A stretch of 64,000 bases of DNA from JAJYKN01 sp035516155 (GCA_035516155.1 DATJAP010000039.1:51152-115151), one strand, 5' to 3'. Numbered from the stretch's first letter, positions 8,150 to 17,330 are shown. Notes: generated by a model from the letters alone, not told the origin. A program made the numbers and translations.

Positions 8150-9100
8150 ATGTTTCGATTTGTCGCTAGAAAACCGGCCTTGGGCATAGAAATAAGTGAT
8201 TCCGCAGTACGTTTGGCAGCCCTTTCTAGACGGGGAGCAGACCTCTCCCTAGAGTATATGAAGACGGCTGACCTGCCCTCCGGGATGGTATCTGCGGGCT
8301 ATGCGACGCTGAACATTCTCGATGCCAGTGGCCTGGTCCGGTCGCTGCGCTCATGTTTGCCCGTTTCCTCGCGGCCTTTTCGACGATCCGCGCTCAGCCT
8401 TCCAGACAGCGTATTCCGCGTGCAGGTGCTCGATTTCGATGAGCTTCCGTCAAAACATGAGGAACGTGATCGGCTTATCCGCTGGCGCATCGAAAAAACC
8501 GCTGCATTTGATCTGGCGGAAACAGTTCTCCGCTACCAGGAGTTGCCGAGAAAAGGAAGGGGATTTACTGTGTTGGTCTGTGTGGCGAAGCAGGCCGTCA
8601 TTGCTCAATATGAAACTGTGCTTCAGGAGGCTGGGCTCGAACCCTGGAGCATTGGCATATCCTCTTTTCACATCCTGAACTTCTATTCTCCCCTGATGAC
8701 GAAAAAATCAACTGTTTTCGCTCTTACTCATCTTACGGAAGAGTCCTTCACGACCATCATAGCGGATGGAGGGGGAACCCGGTATTACCGGTATAAAGAA
8801 CTGAAGCGGGGAAGTCCGGCGGAAATCAGGACTCGCCTCATGCGCGAGATCGATGATTCGCTCCACTTCTATACCCACTACACCCACCAGGACCGCACGC
8901 AGACCTGTGAAGTGCAGCAACTCTATCTGGCCGGCGAATCAAGGCTGCCTTTTGAGCTCGCCGAGGGACTAAGTGCGGCATCATCGTTGACCGTTGAAGT
9001 ACTGTCCCCCGACGACATCATCCACCCGAGTGGCCGCGATGGGGCTGCATGTTGCCCAGCGGTCATTGCGGCGGCGCTAGGCGCCGTGAGCGCATTATGA
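8150..9100 (+). CDS. PilM/GspL-like actin-fold assembly protein
   Basis: 316 aa. The N-terminus LGIEISDSAVRLAALSRRGA is the phosphate-loop strand of the PilM/FtsA actin-like fold; SRRPFRR-type and LIRWRIEKTA segments match the PilM region where RWE is typical. PilM proteins bind PilN at the inner face of the cytoplasmic membrane. It is the first gene of a run of PilM-, N-, O-, P-like genes, secretin and pseudopilins (8150-14311). It is more divergent than the canonical PilM at 52503. The start ATG sits at the predicted transcription start; the stop overlaps the next start (ATGA). It could be part of a type II-like export system and not a pilus. Confidence 0.75.
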   Translation: MFRFVARKPALGIEISDSAVRLAALSRRGADLSLEYMKTADLPSGMVSAGYATLNILDASGLVRSLRSCLPVSSRPFRRSALSLPDSVFRVQVLDFDELPSKHEERDRLIRWRIEKTAAFDLAETVLRYQELPRKGRGFTVLVCVAKQAVIAQYETVLQEAGLEPWSIGISSFHILNFYSPLMTKKSTVFALTHLTEESFTTIIADGGGTRYYRYKELKRGSPAEIRTRLMREIDDSLHFYTHYTHQDRTQTCEVQQLYLAGESRLPFELAEGLSAASSLTVEVLSPDDIIHPSGRDGAACCPAVIAAALGAVSAL

Positions 9101-9642
9101 TAACCATCAATTTCGCAAGCAGAAATTATCGCGCTGTTATGACCATTGTGCGGGTGCTGTTCGGAGCGGCCGTAATCCTTGCTCTCGTAGCGGTGGCAAT
9201 GGTCTGGGAATCGGCATCGCTGCGCAGGGACTTGTCCGAGATGAAACAGAAACTTGCGGCTGCAGAGGCACAGGATAAACAGGTAAAATTCACGCTGCTC
9301 GAACGGGAACAGCTCATGAAGGACCTCAATGCGATGTCTGGCCTAGTCGAAGCGCGAAAGTTTTCATGGACGCTTTTTTTCACGAGTCTTGAGGCAGCCG
9401 TACCTACTGGCGTGGCGCTTAAGAATGTAACGCTTAGTCCGAAGGATCGAACGCTCAGCATCGAGGGGATGGCGCAGTCGCCGGAGGCGCTTCGCGATCT
9501 GATGGTCGGACTGGAGAAATCGACTTCCTTCACCAAACCGTTATTGAAACATCAGTCATTAGAAAAGGGGACCCTCTCATTCAATGTGGTCGCGGTCTAT
9601 CACGAATATAAGAATGCCGGTATGGCTCAAGTGGGAAGATAG
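9097..9642 (+). CDS. PilN-like inner membrane alignment protein
   Basis: 181 aa. The short cytosolic N-terminus (ITINFASRNY) fits the PilN motif that binds PilM. A single membrane helix (residues about 16-35) precedes a coiled coil (40-75) and a ferredoxin-like periplasmic domain with WTLFFTSLEAAVPTGVALKNV, characteristic of PilN/Fimbrial assembly (PF05137). The ATG overlaps the upstream stop. It pairs with the next gene as the PilN/PilO type heterodimer. Confidence 0.75.
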   Translation: MITINFASRNYRAVMTIVRVLFGAAVILALVAVAMVWESASLRRDLSEMKQKLAAAEAQDKQVKFTLLEREQLMKDLNAMSGLVEARKFSWTLFFTSLEAAVPTGVALKNVTLSPKDRTLSIEGMAQSPEALRDLMVGLEKSTSFTKPLLKHQSLEKGTLSFNVVAVYHEYKNAGMAQVGR

Positions 9643-10126
9643 AAGACTGAGAGCGGTTCTACTGTCTTTTGTGGTGCTCCTGGTCCTGGATCTTATCCTG
9701 TACAACACGCTTATTGCTCCCTTCGCAACACAGTTTTCTGCCGGGGAAGCTCGGTACCGCATGCTGAGGAAAAGACATGCCGAAGCGGTCCTGTTCAACA
9801 CACAAAAAAATGCCTTCAGCGGGTTCATCGCCGGCATGCCTGCTCAGAAGGATATGCCACTTCTCGTGAAGAGTCTCATGCAGACGGCGCGCCAGCTGAA
9901 CCTGTCTGTGTCGTCGGTAAAATATGACATCCCGCAGACGAGCGGCGAATTTACGATGCTATCCTTCTCTTTCCCGGCTGAAGGACAGTACAACAATATC
10001 AAGCGATTCATCTACGATGTGGAAACTTCGGATCGGCTTGTTGGCATCCAGGAATTGAAAATGGACTCGGATAAAGGCCCGGTGAAGATGGAAATGAAAC
10101 TCCTCACCTATATCAAGGGACAGTGA
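9614..10126 (+). CDS. PilO-like inner membrane alignment protein
   Basis: 171 aa from ATG 9614. One membrane helix (LLSFVVLLVLDLILYNTLI) then a periplasmic domain with a LVKSLMQTARQLNLSVSSVK segment, the PilO/GspM ferredoxin-like fold. It overlaps the PilN-like gene by 29 bases, so it is translationally coupled. Neither ATG 9614 nor the in-frame ATG 9584 has a good ribosome binding site, so the start is uncertain. The family call is by position and topology more than by motif. Confidence 0.65.
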   Translation: MPVWLKWEDRRLRAVLLSFVVLLVLDLILYNTLIAPFATQFSAGEARYRMLRKRHAEAVLFNTQKNAFSGFIAGMPAQKDMPLLVKSLMQTARQLNLSVSSVKYDIPQTSGEFTMLSFSFPAEGQYNNIKRFIYDVETSDRLVGIQELKMDSDKGPVKMEMKLLTYIKGQ

Positions 10127-10131
10127 GCGCG

Positions 10132-10704
10132 ATGCCAAAACTTTCTCAGGAACAAGAAAAAAAGATGCTCGCCGCTGTGCTCGCGGTCCTGGTGCTTCTG
10201 ATAATCTACCGCGTGGTGGCGGCGGACAAACCCAGAACCGCTCCACTTGTCTATGCGCCTGGCGCAGTCGCCCGTTCCATTATACGACAGGCGGATACCG
10301 CATCCAACGCCGATCCCCTGAATGTGTTTCTCTCGAGCCGGGAGGGGAAATACCCCGGAGTTACACGGGACATTTTCAGGATGGAAAATCCCATGCCCAA
10401 GCCGAAACCGAAACCAGTAATTGCGGCGCCTCCGCCTCCACCGCCCGTACCACAGCGGACTCCCCAGGAAATTGCTGCAGATGTGGCTAGGGCCGACCTC
10501 ATCAAGTTCCGGTTTCTCGGCTATCTGACCGATAAGGACAAAACGCTCTTCTTGTCCAAGGATGGGGAATTGTTTATCGTGAAAAGCGGCGGCAGACTGC
10601 TTAAAAGCTACCAAGTGAAAGAAGCAACCAAGGACTACATTGTTCTTGTCGACACGACCACGCAAGTCTCGGTGCGCATTGATCTCTCAGGAGCCGAACC
10701 GTAG
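10132..10704 (+). CDS. PilP-like membrane-anchored protein
   Basis: 190 aa. An N-terminal helix (MLAAVLAVLVLLIIYRVV) anchors it; TRDIFRMENP resembles the RDPFRP motif of PilP, then a Pro-rich linker (MPKPKPKPVIAAPPPPPPVP) and a small C-terminal beta domain with IKFRFLGYLTDKDKTLFLSK, like the GspC/PilP HR domain that contacts the secretin. ATG 10132 lies 11 bases after AAGGGA; a GTG at 10123 would give three more residues. Unlike true PilP it has no lipobox. Its position just before the secretin supports the role. Confidence 0.65.
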   Translation: MPKLSQEQEKKMLAAVLAVLVLLIIYRVVAADKPRTAPLVYAPGAVARSIIRQADTASNADPLNVFLSSREGKYPGVTRDIFRMENPMPKPKPKPVIAAPPPPPPVPQRTPQEIAADVARADLIKFRFLGYLTDKDKTLFLSKDGELFIVKSGGRLLKSYQVKEATKDYIVLVDTTTQVSVRIDLSGAEP

Positions 10705-10947
10705 CCCAGTCAGGCGGCCCCGCGGTCCGTTCAGCCGGATCAGGATGCAACGCGGCATTCTCCTTCGGTCCCGGAAATGCAGCGACGGCTACGGGACTTC
10801 AGGAGACAAAGGGAACAGTACGCCGGCCGTCCCGAGACGGGCCGACCAATCATGATTGTTGGACAAGATAAAATTTGATTGTCCCGTATGGGAGGCCTGT
10901 TCATTCCCCGGGTTCGGACGGTTTGAAAGGTTCAAGCAAGGAGGCGG

Positions 10948-13308
10948 ATGATGATGAGGAGGATGATGCTGCGGCTGATGGCTGTGGCGCTCTCGGCAAT
11001 GCTGCTGAGTTGTGCCGGTTCCCAGGCGTTCCAGCGGGGAGAGCGGTATGCAGACCGGGGCGAATGGGACCTTGCAGTGAAGGAATACCGGGAAGCAAAC
11101 AAGCGCGATCCCCATGATATCGAGTACCGCTCGGCCTTGATCCGCGCCGAGGAAACGGCGGCGAACCAGCACTATAAAAGGGCGCGGGATTTCCTGAAGG
11201 AGCGCAAACTCGACCAGGCTATCACGGAGCTCCAACAGGCTCTATACCTGAACCCCTCGAACGCGGCGATACAAAGCGCGCTCAAATCCGTCCTAAATAT
11301 AAAGCAGGCCGAGGACCACTATCGCGTTTCCCTCACGTTCGTGGAGCTTAACAGGCTTGGCGAGGCCATCAACGAGATGAATCAGGCCGTCGAACTGGAC
11401 CCAGAAAACACCAAATATCGCGATGTCCTGGACAAGCTCCAGAAAAAGAGGGCCGAGACCGAACCCGAGGATGCGCTTTCCCTCGCTTCGGATAAGCCCA
11501 TCACGCTGAATTTTAAAAACACCAACATCAAGGATGTCTTCGAATTTCTCTCCAAACTATCGGGCATCAACATTCTTTTCGACGAGGAGGTAAAGGCACA
11601 ACCCGTTACAATTTTCGTGAAGGATGTCTCATTCCAGTACGCACTCAACCTGCTTCTTTCAACGAACAAGCTTTTCATGAAAAAGATCAGCGCTGATACC
11701 ATCATCATCATTCCCAAGAGCAAGACCAAAACCGATCAGTACCAGGATCTGGAGGTCAAGACTTTCTATATTAACAATGCGAAAGCAAAAGACATTATCA
11801 ACCTGATCCGTTCCATGCTCGATGTTAAAAAAGTGTATGTGAACGACATACAGAATTCAATAACCGTCAGGGAAACGCCGGAGAAAATAAAGCTGGTGGG
11901 GAAGATTATTGCCGCGAATGACCTCAAGGAGGCTGAAGTCATCCTTGATGTAGAAATTCTTGAGATTTCACGCGACAATTCTCTGAACTACGGGTGGAAC
12001 TTCTCGCCGGGCCTGTCCGCCAGTGCCTCTGTTTTACCATTTACTAACACCGAGATAACTAGTAGCACGGGGGCGGTGTCCCTGAACCAGCTCATGCACC
12101 TGAATGGCAACAGCGTGTTCGTCACGCTGCCAAGTCTGGTCGTAAACATGATAAAGCAAGATTCGGACGCACAGACGCTGGCGAATCCGCGGGTTCGCGT
12201 GTTGAATCACCAAGTTGCGAAGTTCCATATTGGAAACAAAGTACCGATCCAAACCTCGACCATTCAGTCCACTGCCACGGTGGCGGTCACCTCAACCTTC
12301 GAGTATAAGGATATCGGCATCAAGCTCAATATTGAGCCGACAGTCCATCTCAATAGTACGGTTACCCTAAAGCTCGGCATGGAGGTCAGCACCTTAGGCA
12401 ACGCGCTGGATTTCGGAAACGGCCAGAAACAATACGAATTTGGCACGCGGAACGTCGATACGGTCATTAATCTTCGCGATGGAGAGACCGTGATCATAGG
12501 TGGGCTTATTGGTGACAACGAGAATAAGACAATAACTAAGATCCCCATTTTGGGCGATATTCCGATCTTGGGCAAGCTTTTCTCGTCGACGGACAACGAG
12601 ACGGTTAAAACGGACATTCTTATGTCCATCAAACCGAATATCGTGCGCAATATGGAGCTTCCTGATAAGGAGACGCAGGCTTTCTGGTCGGGAACGGAAG
12701 AACAATACGACACCAAACCACTTTTCGTCTCGGAGTCCGGCAAAAGCTCAAAAGCGGTTGCAAAAACCTATGAAAAGTCCGCAGTACTGGACGTCTTAAG
12801 TCATCGGGAACCGGCCAGCATCTCCGAAACGAAGCCGGCGCCGGTTTCCGCGCCGGTAGTGACCGCGGTAGGACAACCGTCATCGGGCGTGGCGGTGGCG
12901 CTCACGGAAGTGAAACCAGCAGAAGTTGTTTCGTCGGTGGGCCAGGATGCGCGGTTTGATGTCTCCGCGGGAACCGTCAAGGGCCTATACGGCGCGATCA
13001 TAACCCTGAGCTATGATCCCAGCAAGTTGGAATTCAACTCTGCGAATGAAGGCATGCTCTTGAGGAAGGACGGCCAACAGACGTCATTTCTGTTTTCGAA
13101 CAATGCAAAAGCAGGTACCGTGGATATATACATGACCCGAATCGGTAATGTGGGCGGCATAGACGGCTCCGGAACGCTTTGTGCACTCATATTCCAGGGG
13201 AAATCCGGAGGAACGAGCGAAATTCTTGTGAAAAACGTGAAGCTTACGAATTCCAATCGTGAACCGATCAAGACCGACACAAGAGGTGCCCGGGTGATTG
13301 TGAAATAA
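10948..13308 (+). CDS. Secretin lipoprotein with N-terminal TPRs and C-terminal cohesin-type domain
   Basis: 786 aa outer membrane channel. A lipobox (SAMLLSC, Cys22) ends the signal peptide. Residues about 25-165 are tetratricopeptide repeats (WDLAVKEYREANKRDP, DQAITELQQALYLNPS, GEAINEMNQAVELDPE). Next are an STN-like N domain (187-262), an N1-type domain (273-345) and the secretin core (about 345-575) with LANPRVRVLNHQ and VDTVINLRDGETVIIGGLI. A Pro/Ala linker leads to a cohesin-like domain (about 661-786; ITLSYDPSKLEF). Three consecutive ATGs (10948, 10951, 10954) follow AAGGAGG; the second or third fits the spacing better. The TPR-secretin and secretin-cohesin layout differs from the canonical PilQ at 55237. 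Confidence 0.85.
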   Translation: MMMRRMMLRLMAVALSAMLLSCAGSQAFQRGERYADRGEWDLAVKEYREANKRDPHDIEYRSALIRAEETAANQHYKRARDFLKERKLDQAITELQQALYLNPSNAAIQSALKSVLNIKQAEDHYRVSLTFVELNRLGEAINEMNQAVELDPENTKYRDVLDKLQKKRAETEPEDALSLASDKPITLNFKNTNIKDVFEFLSKLSGINILFDEEVKAQPVTIFVKDVSFQYALNLLLSTNKLFMKKISADTIIIIPKSKTKTDQYQDLEVKTFYINNAKAKDIINLIRSMLDVKKVYVNDIQNSITVRETPEKIKLVGKIIAANDLKEAEVILDVEILEISRDNSLNYGWNFSPGLSASASVLPFTNTEITSSTGAVSLNQLMHLNGNSVFVTLPSLVVNMIKQDSDAQTLANPRVRVLNHQVAKFHIGNKVPIQTSTIQSTATVAVTSTFEYKDIGIKLNIEPTVHLNSTVTLKLGMEVSTLGNALDFGNGQKQYEFGTRNVDTVINLRDGETVIIGGLIGDNENKTITKIPILGDIPILGKLFSSTDNETVKTDILMSIKPNIVRNMELPDKETQAFWSGTEEQYDTKPLFVSESGKSSKAVAKTYEKSAVLDVLSHREPASISETKPAPVSAPVVTAVGQPSSGVAVALTEVKPAEVVSSVGQDARFDVSAGTVKGLYGAIITLSYDPSKLEFNSANEGMLLRKDGQQTSFLFSNNAKAGTVDIYMTRIGNVGGIDGSGTLCALIFQGKSGGTSEILVKNVKLTNSNREPIKTDTRGARVIVK

Positions 13309-13316
13309 GTCAGAGA

Positions 13317-13892
13317 ATGCGGAAAACGGAAGAACAGACAGAGCACCCTTTTGTAATTTTGCCCTTCAGCGGAGAGCTCGAAGAAGCAAAAGACTGCGGA
13401 AGAGGGAATTTCCCTTGCTGCGGCTTCACCCTCGTCGAGATGCTCGTCGTGATCGCAATCATGGGGATTCTGGCAAGCGCGGTATTGCCCCTGTCGCGCA
13501 TGACCGTAAAGCGTGCGAAAGAAATAGAGTTCAGGAGCGCACTGAGAACGCTGCGCTCGGCGATCGACGAGTTCCAGAAAGACTGTCTCGAAAAAAAGTT
13601 GGCGAGCGACTATTGCAAGTCCGACCAGGACAATTATCCCGAATCGCTTGAGCAGCTGACGCAACCCCTGAATCTAGCCGGCTCGGCGCCAGGCAAAACC
13701 AAAAAGTATTTGCGGAGAATTCCACGCGATCCCATGACTCCCCTTGACTCACCCGAGAACACGAACAACTGGGGACTTCGTTCCTACGGCGATGATCCGG
13801 ATTCAACTTCATGGGGAGGCGGCAATGTATACGACGTCTATTCGAAGAGCTCCGAAAACGCGCTCGACGGGTCGAAGTATAGTTCATGGTAA
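13317..13892 (+). CDS. GspG-like type II pseudopilin with long leader
   Basis: 191 aa. The prepilin peptidase site is CCG|FTLVEMLVVIAIMGIL, with Glu at +5, followed by the hydrophobic helix. The leader would be 36 residues, unusually long; the true start may be internal. The C-terminal part has the GspG-type domain (NYPESLEQL, LRRIPRDPMTPLDS, YDVYSKSSENALDGSKYSSW), including the Ca-loop region. It follows the secretin by eight bases and overlaps the next pseudopilin reading frame region. Forms part of a pseudopilus or minor pilin set. Confidence 0.85.
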   Translation: MRKTEEQTEHPFVILPFSGELEEAKDCGRGNFPCCGFTLVEMLVVIAIMGILASAVLPLSRMTVKRAKEIEFRSALRTLRSAIDEFQKDCLEKKLASDYCKSDQDNYPESLEQLTQPLNLAGSAPGKTKKYLRRIPRDPMTPLDSPENTNNWGLRSYGDDPDSTSWGGGNVYDVYSKSSENALDGSKYSSW

Positions 13893-13912
13893 CGCATTAT
13901 TGGGTTGAGAAA

Positions 13913-14311
13913 ATGACGGAGAAAGATACCTCCCAATGCGGATTCTCGCTGATCGAGCTTATGATTGTTCTGGCGATCATGGGCATTCTCATTACGATTG
14001 CCCAGCCGGAGCTCAAACGATCCATCATCAAAGCGCGAGAGGCGGTCCTCAAGGAAGATTTATTCCAGATGCGTGAAGCCATTGATCAATACTACAGTGA
14101 TAACGGGAACTATCCAGCCACCCTGGCTGATCTGATCAATACCCAGGAATATGTCAAGAGCTACCTGCGGGATGTACCGAAAGATCCTTTTACCGGTGCT
14201 TCCGACTGGATAACCGTGGCCCCCGAAGGGAGCGACGAGGGGGGCGTTTTCGACGTGCACAGCGCAAGCCCCCTTCTTGCCCTGGATGGCACAGCGTACA
14301 ACACGTGGTAA
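13913..14311 (+). CDS. GspG-like type II pseudopilin
   Basis: 132 aa from ATG 13913 (an in-frame ATG at 13886 would overlap the previous gene). Prepilin cleavage site QCG|FSLIELMIVLAIMGIL with Glu at +5. The C-terminal domain repeats the GspG pattern: YYSDNGNYPATLADL, LRDVPKDPFTGASDW, FDVHSASPLLALDGTAYNTW. It is a paralogue of the preceding pseudopilin. No GspE/PilB ATPase, GspF/PilC platform or prepilin peptidase lies in the window, so these must be supplied elsewhere. Confidence 0.85.
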   Translation: MTEKDTSQCGFSLIELMIVLAIMGILITIAQPELKRSIIKAREAVLKEDLFQMREAIDQYYSDNGNYPATLADLINTQEYVKSYLRDVPKDPFTGASDWITVAPEGSDEGGVFDVHSASPLLALDGTAYNTW

Positions 14312-14985
14312 TTCTTACGTTACTTCTCCAGATCTGTCTCATTTGCGAGCGTCTTCCAACCCCGCAATCCTCACGTTATTAATAACCTACGATGCAAATA
14401 TTCATGGTCGCAATTACTTTCCGCCGGGAGAATGCGTGGTTGTGAAGCATTTTCAGCGCATGCCGCTCAGAGTGAACAACAAAATGGATAAGGACGTGCT
14501 CTTTGCCGTCGACGGCGGTGTAATCGTCAAGGCAATTAACATCCAGAAGGCGCCGGAAAGATCCCGATCATCAAAAAAAGCGGCTTGAGCAAATCAGGGC
14601 GTGGGCTCCTGACGTTCACAGGCGGCCGCACTGTTCGGTTACCGTCATAGCTGGTGGAAATAACCGGTTATGGTTTTAGGAACAATACCGATGCTTATGA
14701 TAAATCTGCCTGGAGGATCGGCGGCGACACCGACATCCAACGCATTCTACCGGATCGAGGCTCTCGGATGATGCTCAATTCCCATGGCGATCTCCACTCT
14801 TCCCCCTCGATCATCGTCAATACCACTAATTGTGGATCTCCGGACAGGAAATGATGTGGCGGAGATGCCGATGGTGCAGCGTTGGAGGGCATTTCCACGT
14901 TCTTCGGGGTCTTTCACGTTCTTTTGGAAGGCCTTTCCGATTGAAACAATCCCAATTGCATGAGCTTCTCCGAAAAAAAGCTTGC
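14312..14985. other. Gap with decayed coding text, part of it ribosomal L27-like
   Basis: No intact gene. On the plus strand about 14400-14545 reads YFPPGECVVVKHFQRMPLRV then NNKMDKDVLFAVDGGVIV, which lines up with the C-terminal half of ribosomal protein L27 (GxIIVRQR...GKDxTLFAxxDGVVKF). The N-terminal AHKKGGGSTRNGRDS part is missing. After a frameshift near 14560 come IPIIKKSGLSKSGRGLLTF and, from 14654, VEITGYGFRNN, which I do not recognise. The stretch is probably an assembly of relics downstream of the pseudopilins. The L27 resemblance is a by-eye alignment. Confidence 0.3.
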
Positions 14986-15010
14986 AACATCAAAGTAAAA
15001 TCAGTAGAAT
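14982..15010 (+). promoter_or_regulatory. Promoter placing the transcript start at the DUF502 GTG
   Basis: TTGCAA (14982-14987), 17-bp spacer, TAGAAT (15005-15010). The expected transcription start is about 15017-15018, the GTG start codon itself, with no ribosome binding site. The in-frame upstream codons lie inside the promoter and are not translated. Confidence 0.5.
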
Positions 15011-15017
15011 TATAAAC

Positions 15018-15644
15018 GTGAAAAAAATCAAGGTTTTTTTTAAAAAATACTTCATTACCGGCCTTCTCGTCATCCTGCCGGTGTGGGCGACTTATTACGT
15101 ACTGACTGCACTTCTCGGAGTGATCGATGGCATTCTGGGCGACCTGCCAGCTCGTATTGTGGGGCGGAGGGTCCCCGGCCTGGGGATCGTTACGCTGATT
15201 CTCTTCGTCCTGTTCACGGGCGTTCTTTTCGCCAACTATGTGGGAAGTCGGATTGTCAGTATAAGCGATGAATTACTGCATAGAGTCCCCCTCGTCCGCG
15301 GCGTTTACTTCACTGTAAAGCAGGTCATGGAAACGTTTTCCATGAAGCACCAATTCCACGGTGTTGCCCTCGTTGAATATCCCCGTAAAGGTTGCTGGAG
15401 CGTGGGTTTCATGACCGGTGAAACGCAGGGCGTCTCTCTTGGTATGACCGGAAGGTTCGTGACGGTCTTTGTTCCCACTACGCCGAACCCGACAGCGGGG
15501 TTTCTCCTCATCTTGCCAGAGGCCGAGGTCAAACGGCTCGATATGACCGTCGAACAGGGAATGAAGTTTATCATTTCCCTGGGCCTCGTGCCCATGGATG
15601 AGATCAAGGCGAACAAACTGAGAAATCCGCCCCAGGAGGTGTAG
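15018..15644 (+). CDS. DUF502 family inner membrane protein
   Basis: 208 aa. Two N-terminal transmembrane helices (ITGLLVILPVWATYYVLTAL and IVTLILFVLFTGVLFANYVG) flank a short loop, followed by the conserved soluble part with RVPLVRGVYFTVKQVMETF and VFVPTTPNPTAGFLLILP, which are diagnostic of DUF502 (PF04367). Function unknown; the family is widespread in Gram-negative bacteria and plants. The GTG start is set by the promoter above. Three bases separate its stop from the glmU start, so the two are likely co-transcribed. Confidence 0.85.
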   Translation: MKKIKVFFKKYFITGLLVILPVWATYYVLTALLGVIDGILGDLPARIVGRRVPGLGIVTLILFVLFTGVLFANYVGSRIVSISDELLHRVPLVRGVYFTVKQVMETFSMKHQFHGVALVEYPRKGCWSVGFMTGETQGVSLGMTGRFVTVFVPTTPNPTAGFLLILPEAEVKRLDMTVEQGMKFIISLGLVPMDEIKANKLRNPPQEV

Positions 15645-15647
15645 CAC

Positions 15648-17033
15648 GTGCAGCCGACAGTCATCATTCTTGCCGCTGGACTTGGTACGCGCATGAAGTC
15701 CGGCCTTGCCAAGGCACTCCACCCGGTTGCGGAGCTGCCGCTGATCCGGCACGTTCTGAATGCCGCAACAGGTTTGGTTCCCGAGAAGATTATCGTCGTA
15801 CTGGGACACCAGGCGGATAAGGTAAGGAATGCTATCGGCGATGACAGCATCGAAATCGTGCTTCAAACAAAACAGCTTGGCACAGGCCACGCCGTTCAGC
15901 AGGCAAGCGGTGCCATCTCCGGACAATCAGGGCCGATCGTGATCCTCTGCGCTGATACCCCGCTACTGACGAGCGCAACGCTGAAGGCAATGGTTGACCT
16001 TCATCAGAGGATCCGTGCAGCGGTGACGCTCGTCACCGCTCAAGTTGAAGACCCTTTCGGATATGGCAGGGTAGTTCGTGGCAAATCAGGTGTCATGCGC
16101 GTTGTAGAAGAAAAGGACGCAACCGCTATGCAGAGGAAAATTCGTGAAGTTAACGCGGGAATCTACTGCTTCGAGCGGGAGTTCCTGCTTTCATCTCTGT
16201 CGCTTCTGGGAAAGAACAACGCGCAGCAAGAGTACTACCTTCCCGATGCAATAGCGCTGGCCAGGAAGAAGAAGCGTGTCGTTGCTGCGTTGTTATGCAA
16301 GGACTCCGACGAAATAATGGGGGTAAATTCCCGTTGCGATTTGAGCCGCGCCGAGGCTATTATGCAACAGCGCATTAACAGGCGCTGGATGACCGAAGGC
16401 GTGACCATGCTCGATCCGGATACGACCTTCATCGGAACCCGGTCCCACTTGGGGCAAGATGTCATGCTCTATCCGAACGTCAGGATCGAAGGGACAACAA
16501 AAATAGGGGATGGATGCATAATCTATCCGGGTGCGCGAATCCGTAACAGTGTTATCGCGGAGAGCGTGACGGTTAAAGACAATTCAGTCATTGAGGAAAG
16601 TGACATTTCCTCAGGCGCATCGATTGGCCCCTTTGCACACCTTCGGCCAGGATCGGTCATCGGTGAGGGAGCGCGAATCGGGAATTTTGTCGAGCTGAAG
16701 AAATCGACCATCGGCGCAGGGAGCAAGGCGAACCATCTTTCGTACATCGGAGATTCAATCATAGGGAAGCAGGTAAACATCGGCGCAGGCGTCATCACCT
16801 GCAACTACGACGGTTATGAAAAACATCGCACAGTGATCGAAGATGGCGTTTTCGTAGGCAGTGACGCTCAACTCGTCGCGCCGGTAACGATCGGCCGCGG
16901 CTCTCTTATTGCTGCAGGCGCCACGATTACTCGTGATGTTCCCGCGGATGCCTTGGCCATCAGCCGCGTACCCCAGGAAATCCGCGAAGGCTTCGCCAAA
17001 CGCAGACGAAAATTAAAGCAGAAGAAGCATTGA
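15648..17033 (+). CDS. glmU: Bifunctional GlcNAc-1-P uridyltransferase / GlcN-1-P acetyltransferase
   Basis: 461 aa. Makes UDP-GlcNAc for peptidoglycan and LPS. The N-terminal pyrophosphorylase domain has LAAGLGTRMKS and LGTGHAVQQA, and the C-terminal left-handed beta-helix (from about residue 250) has hexapeptide repeats and NHLSYIGDSIIGKQVNIGAG with acetyl-transfer residues. GTG start preceded by AGGAGGT at seven bases. It is followed by glmS, which supplies the glucosamine-6-phosphate branch, so the two form a UDP-GlcNAc pair. Phosphoglucosamine mutase (glmM) is not in the window. Confidence 0.95.
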   Translation: MQPTVIILAAGLGTRMKSGLAKALHPVAELPLIRHVLNAATGLVPEKIIVVLGHQADKVRNAIGDDSIEIVLQTKQLGTGHAVQQASGAISGQSGPIVILCADTPLLTSATLKAMVDLHQRIRAAVTLVTAQVEDPFGYGRVVRGKSGVMRVVEEKDATAMQRKIREVNAGIYCFEREFLLSSLSLLGKNNAQQEYYLPDAIALARKKKRVVAALLCKDSDEIMGVNSRCDLSRAEAIMQQRINRRWMTEGVTMLDPDTTFIGTRSHLGQDVMLYPNVRIEGTTKIGDGCIIYPGARIRNSVIAESVTVKDNSVIEESDISSGASIGPFAHLRPGSVIGEGARIGNFVELKKSTIGAGSKANHLSYIGDSIIGKQVNIGAGVITCNYDGYEKHRTVIEDGVFVGSDAQLVAPVTIGRGSLIAAGATITRDVPADALAISRVPQEIREGFAKRRRKLKQKKH

Positions 17034-17330
17034 ACATTTCCAGTTGAAGATACAACCGCCAGAAAGACGCGGGTATGATTCGGTTCAATAATGCGGTATC
17101 ACAGGAAATTCCGAAAGGCTGTTTTTAACCTCATTCGACGTGACCCAGCGTATTGGCGAAAACTGGGGTGTCTGGAATAGTTCTTTATAGCATGGTATCC
17201 GACGAAAGAATCCTTCCCAATTTAGCCTTGGCAGGACAGACTTGGTAGCAAACAAGATGATCTTTCTTGCGAAATCGTTGAGTGTATTTCCCCGATTTCC
17301 AGTCTTGCATCCAGTTCGAAGGGAGAAATA

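Noticed and set aside
17034..17330. glmS ribozyme or leader gene between glmU and glmS
   Set aside because: No ribozyme core or conserved frame was recognised in the 297-bp gap.
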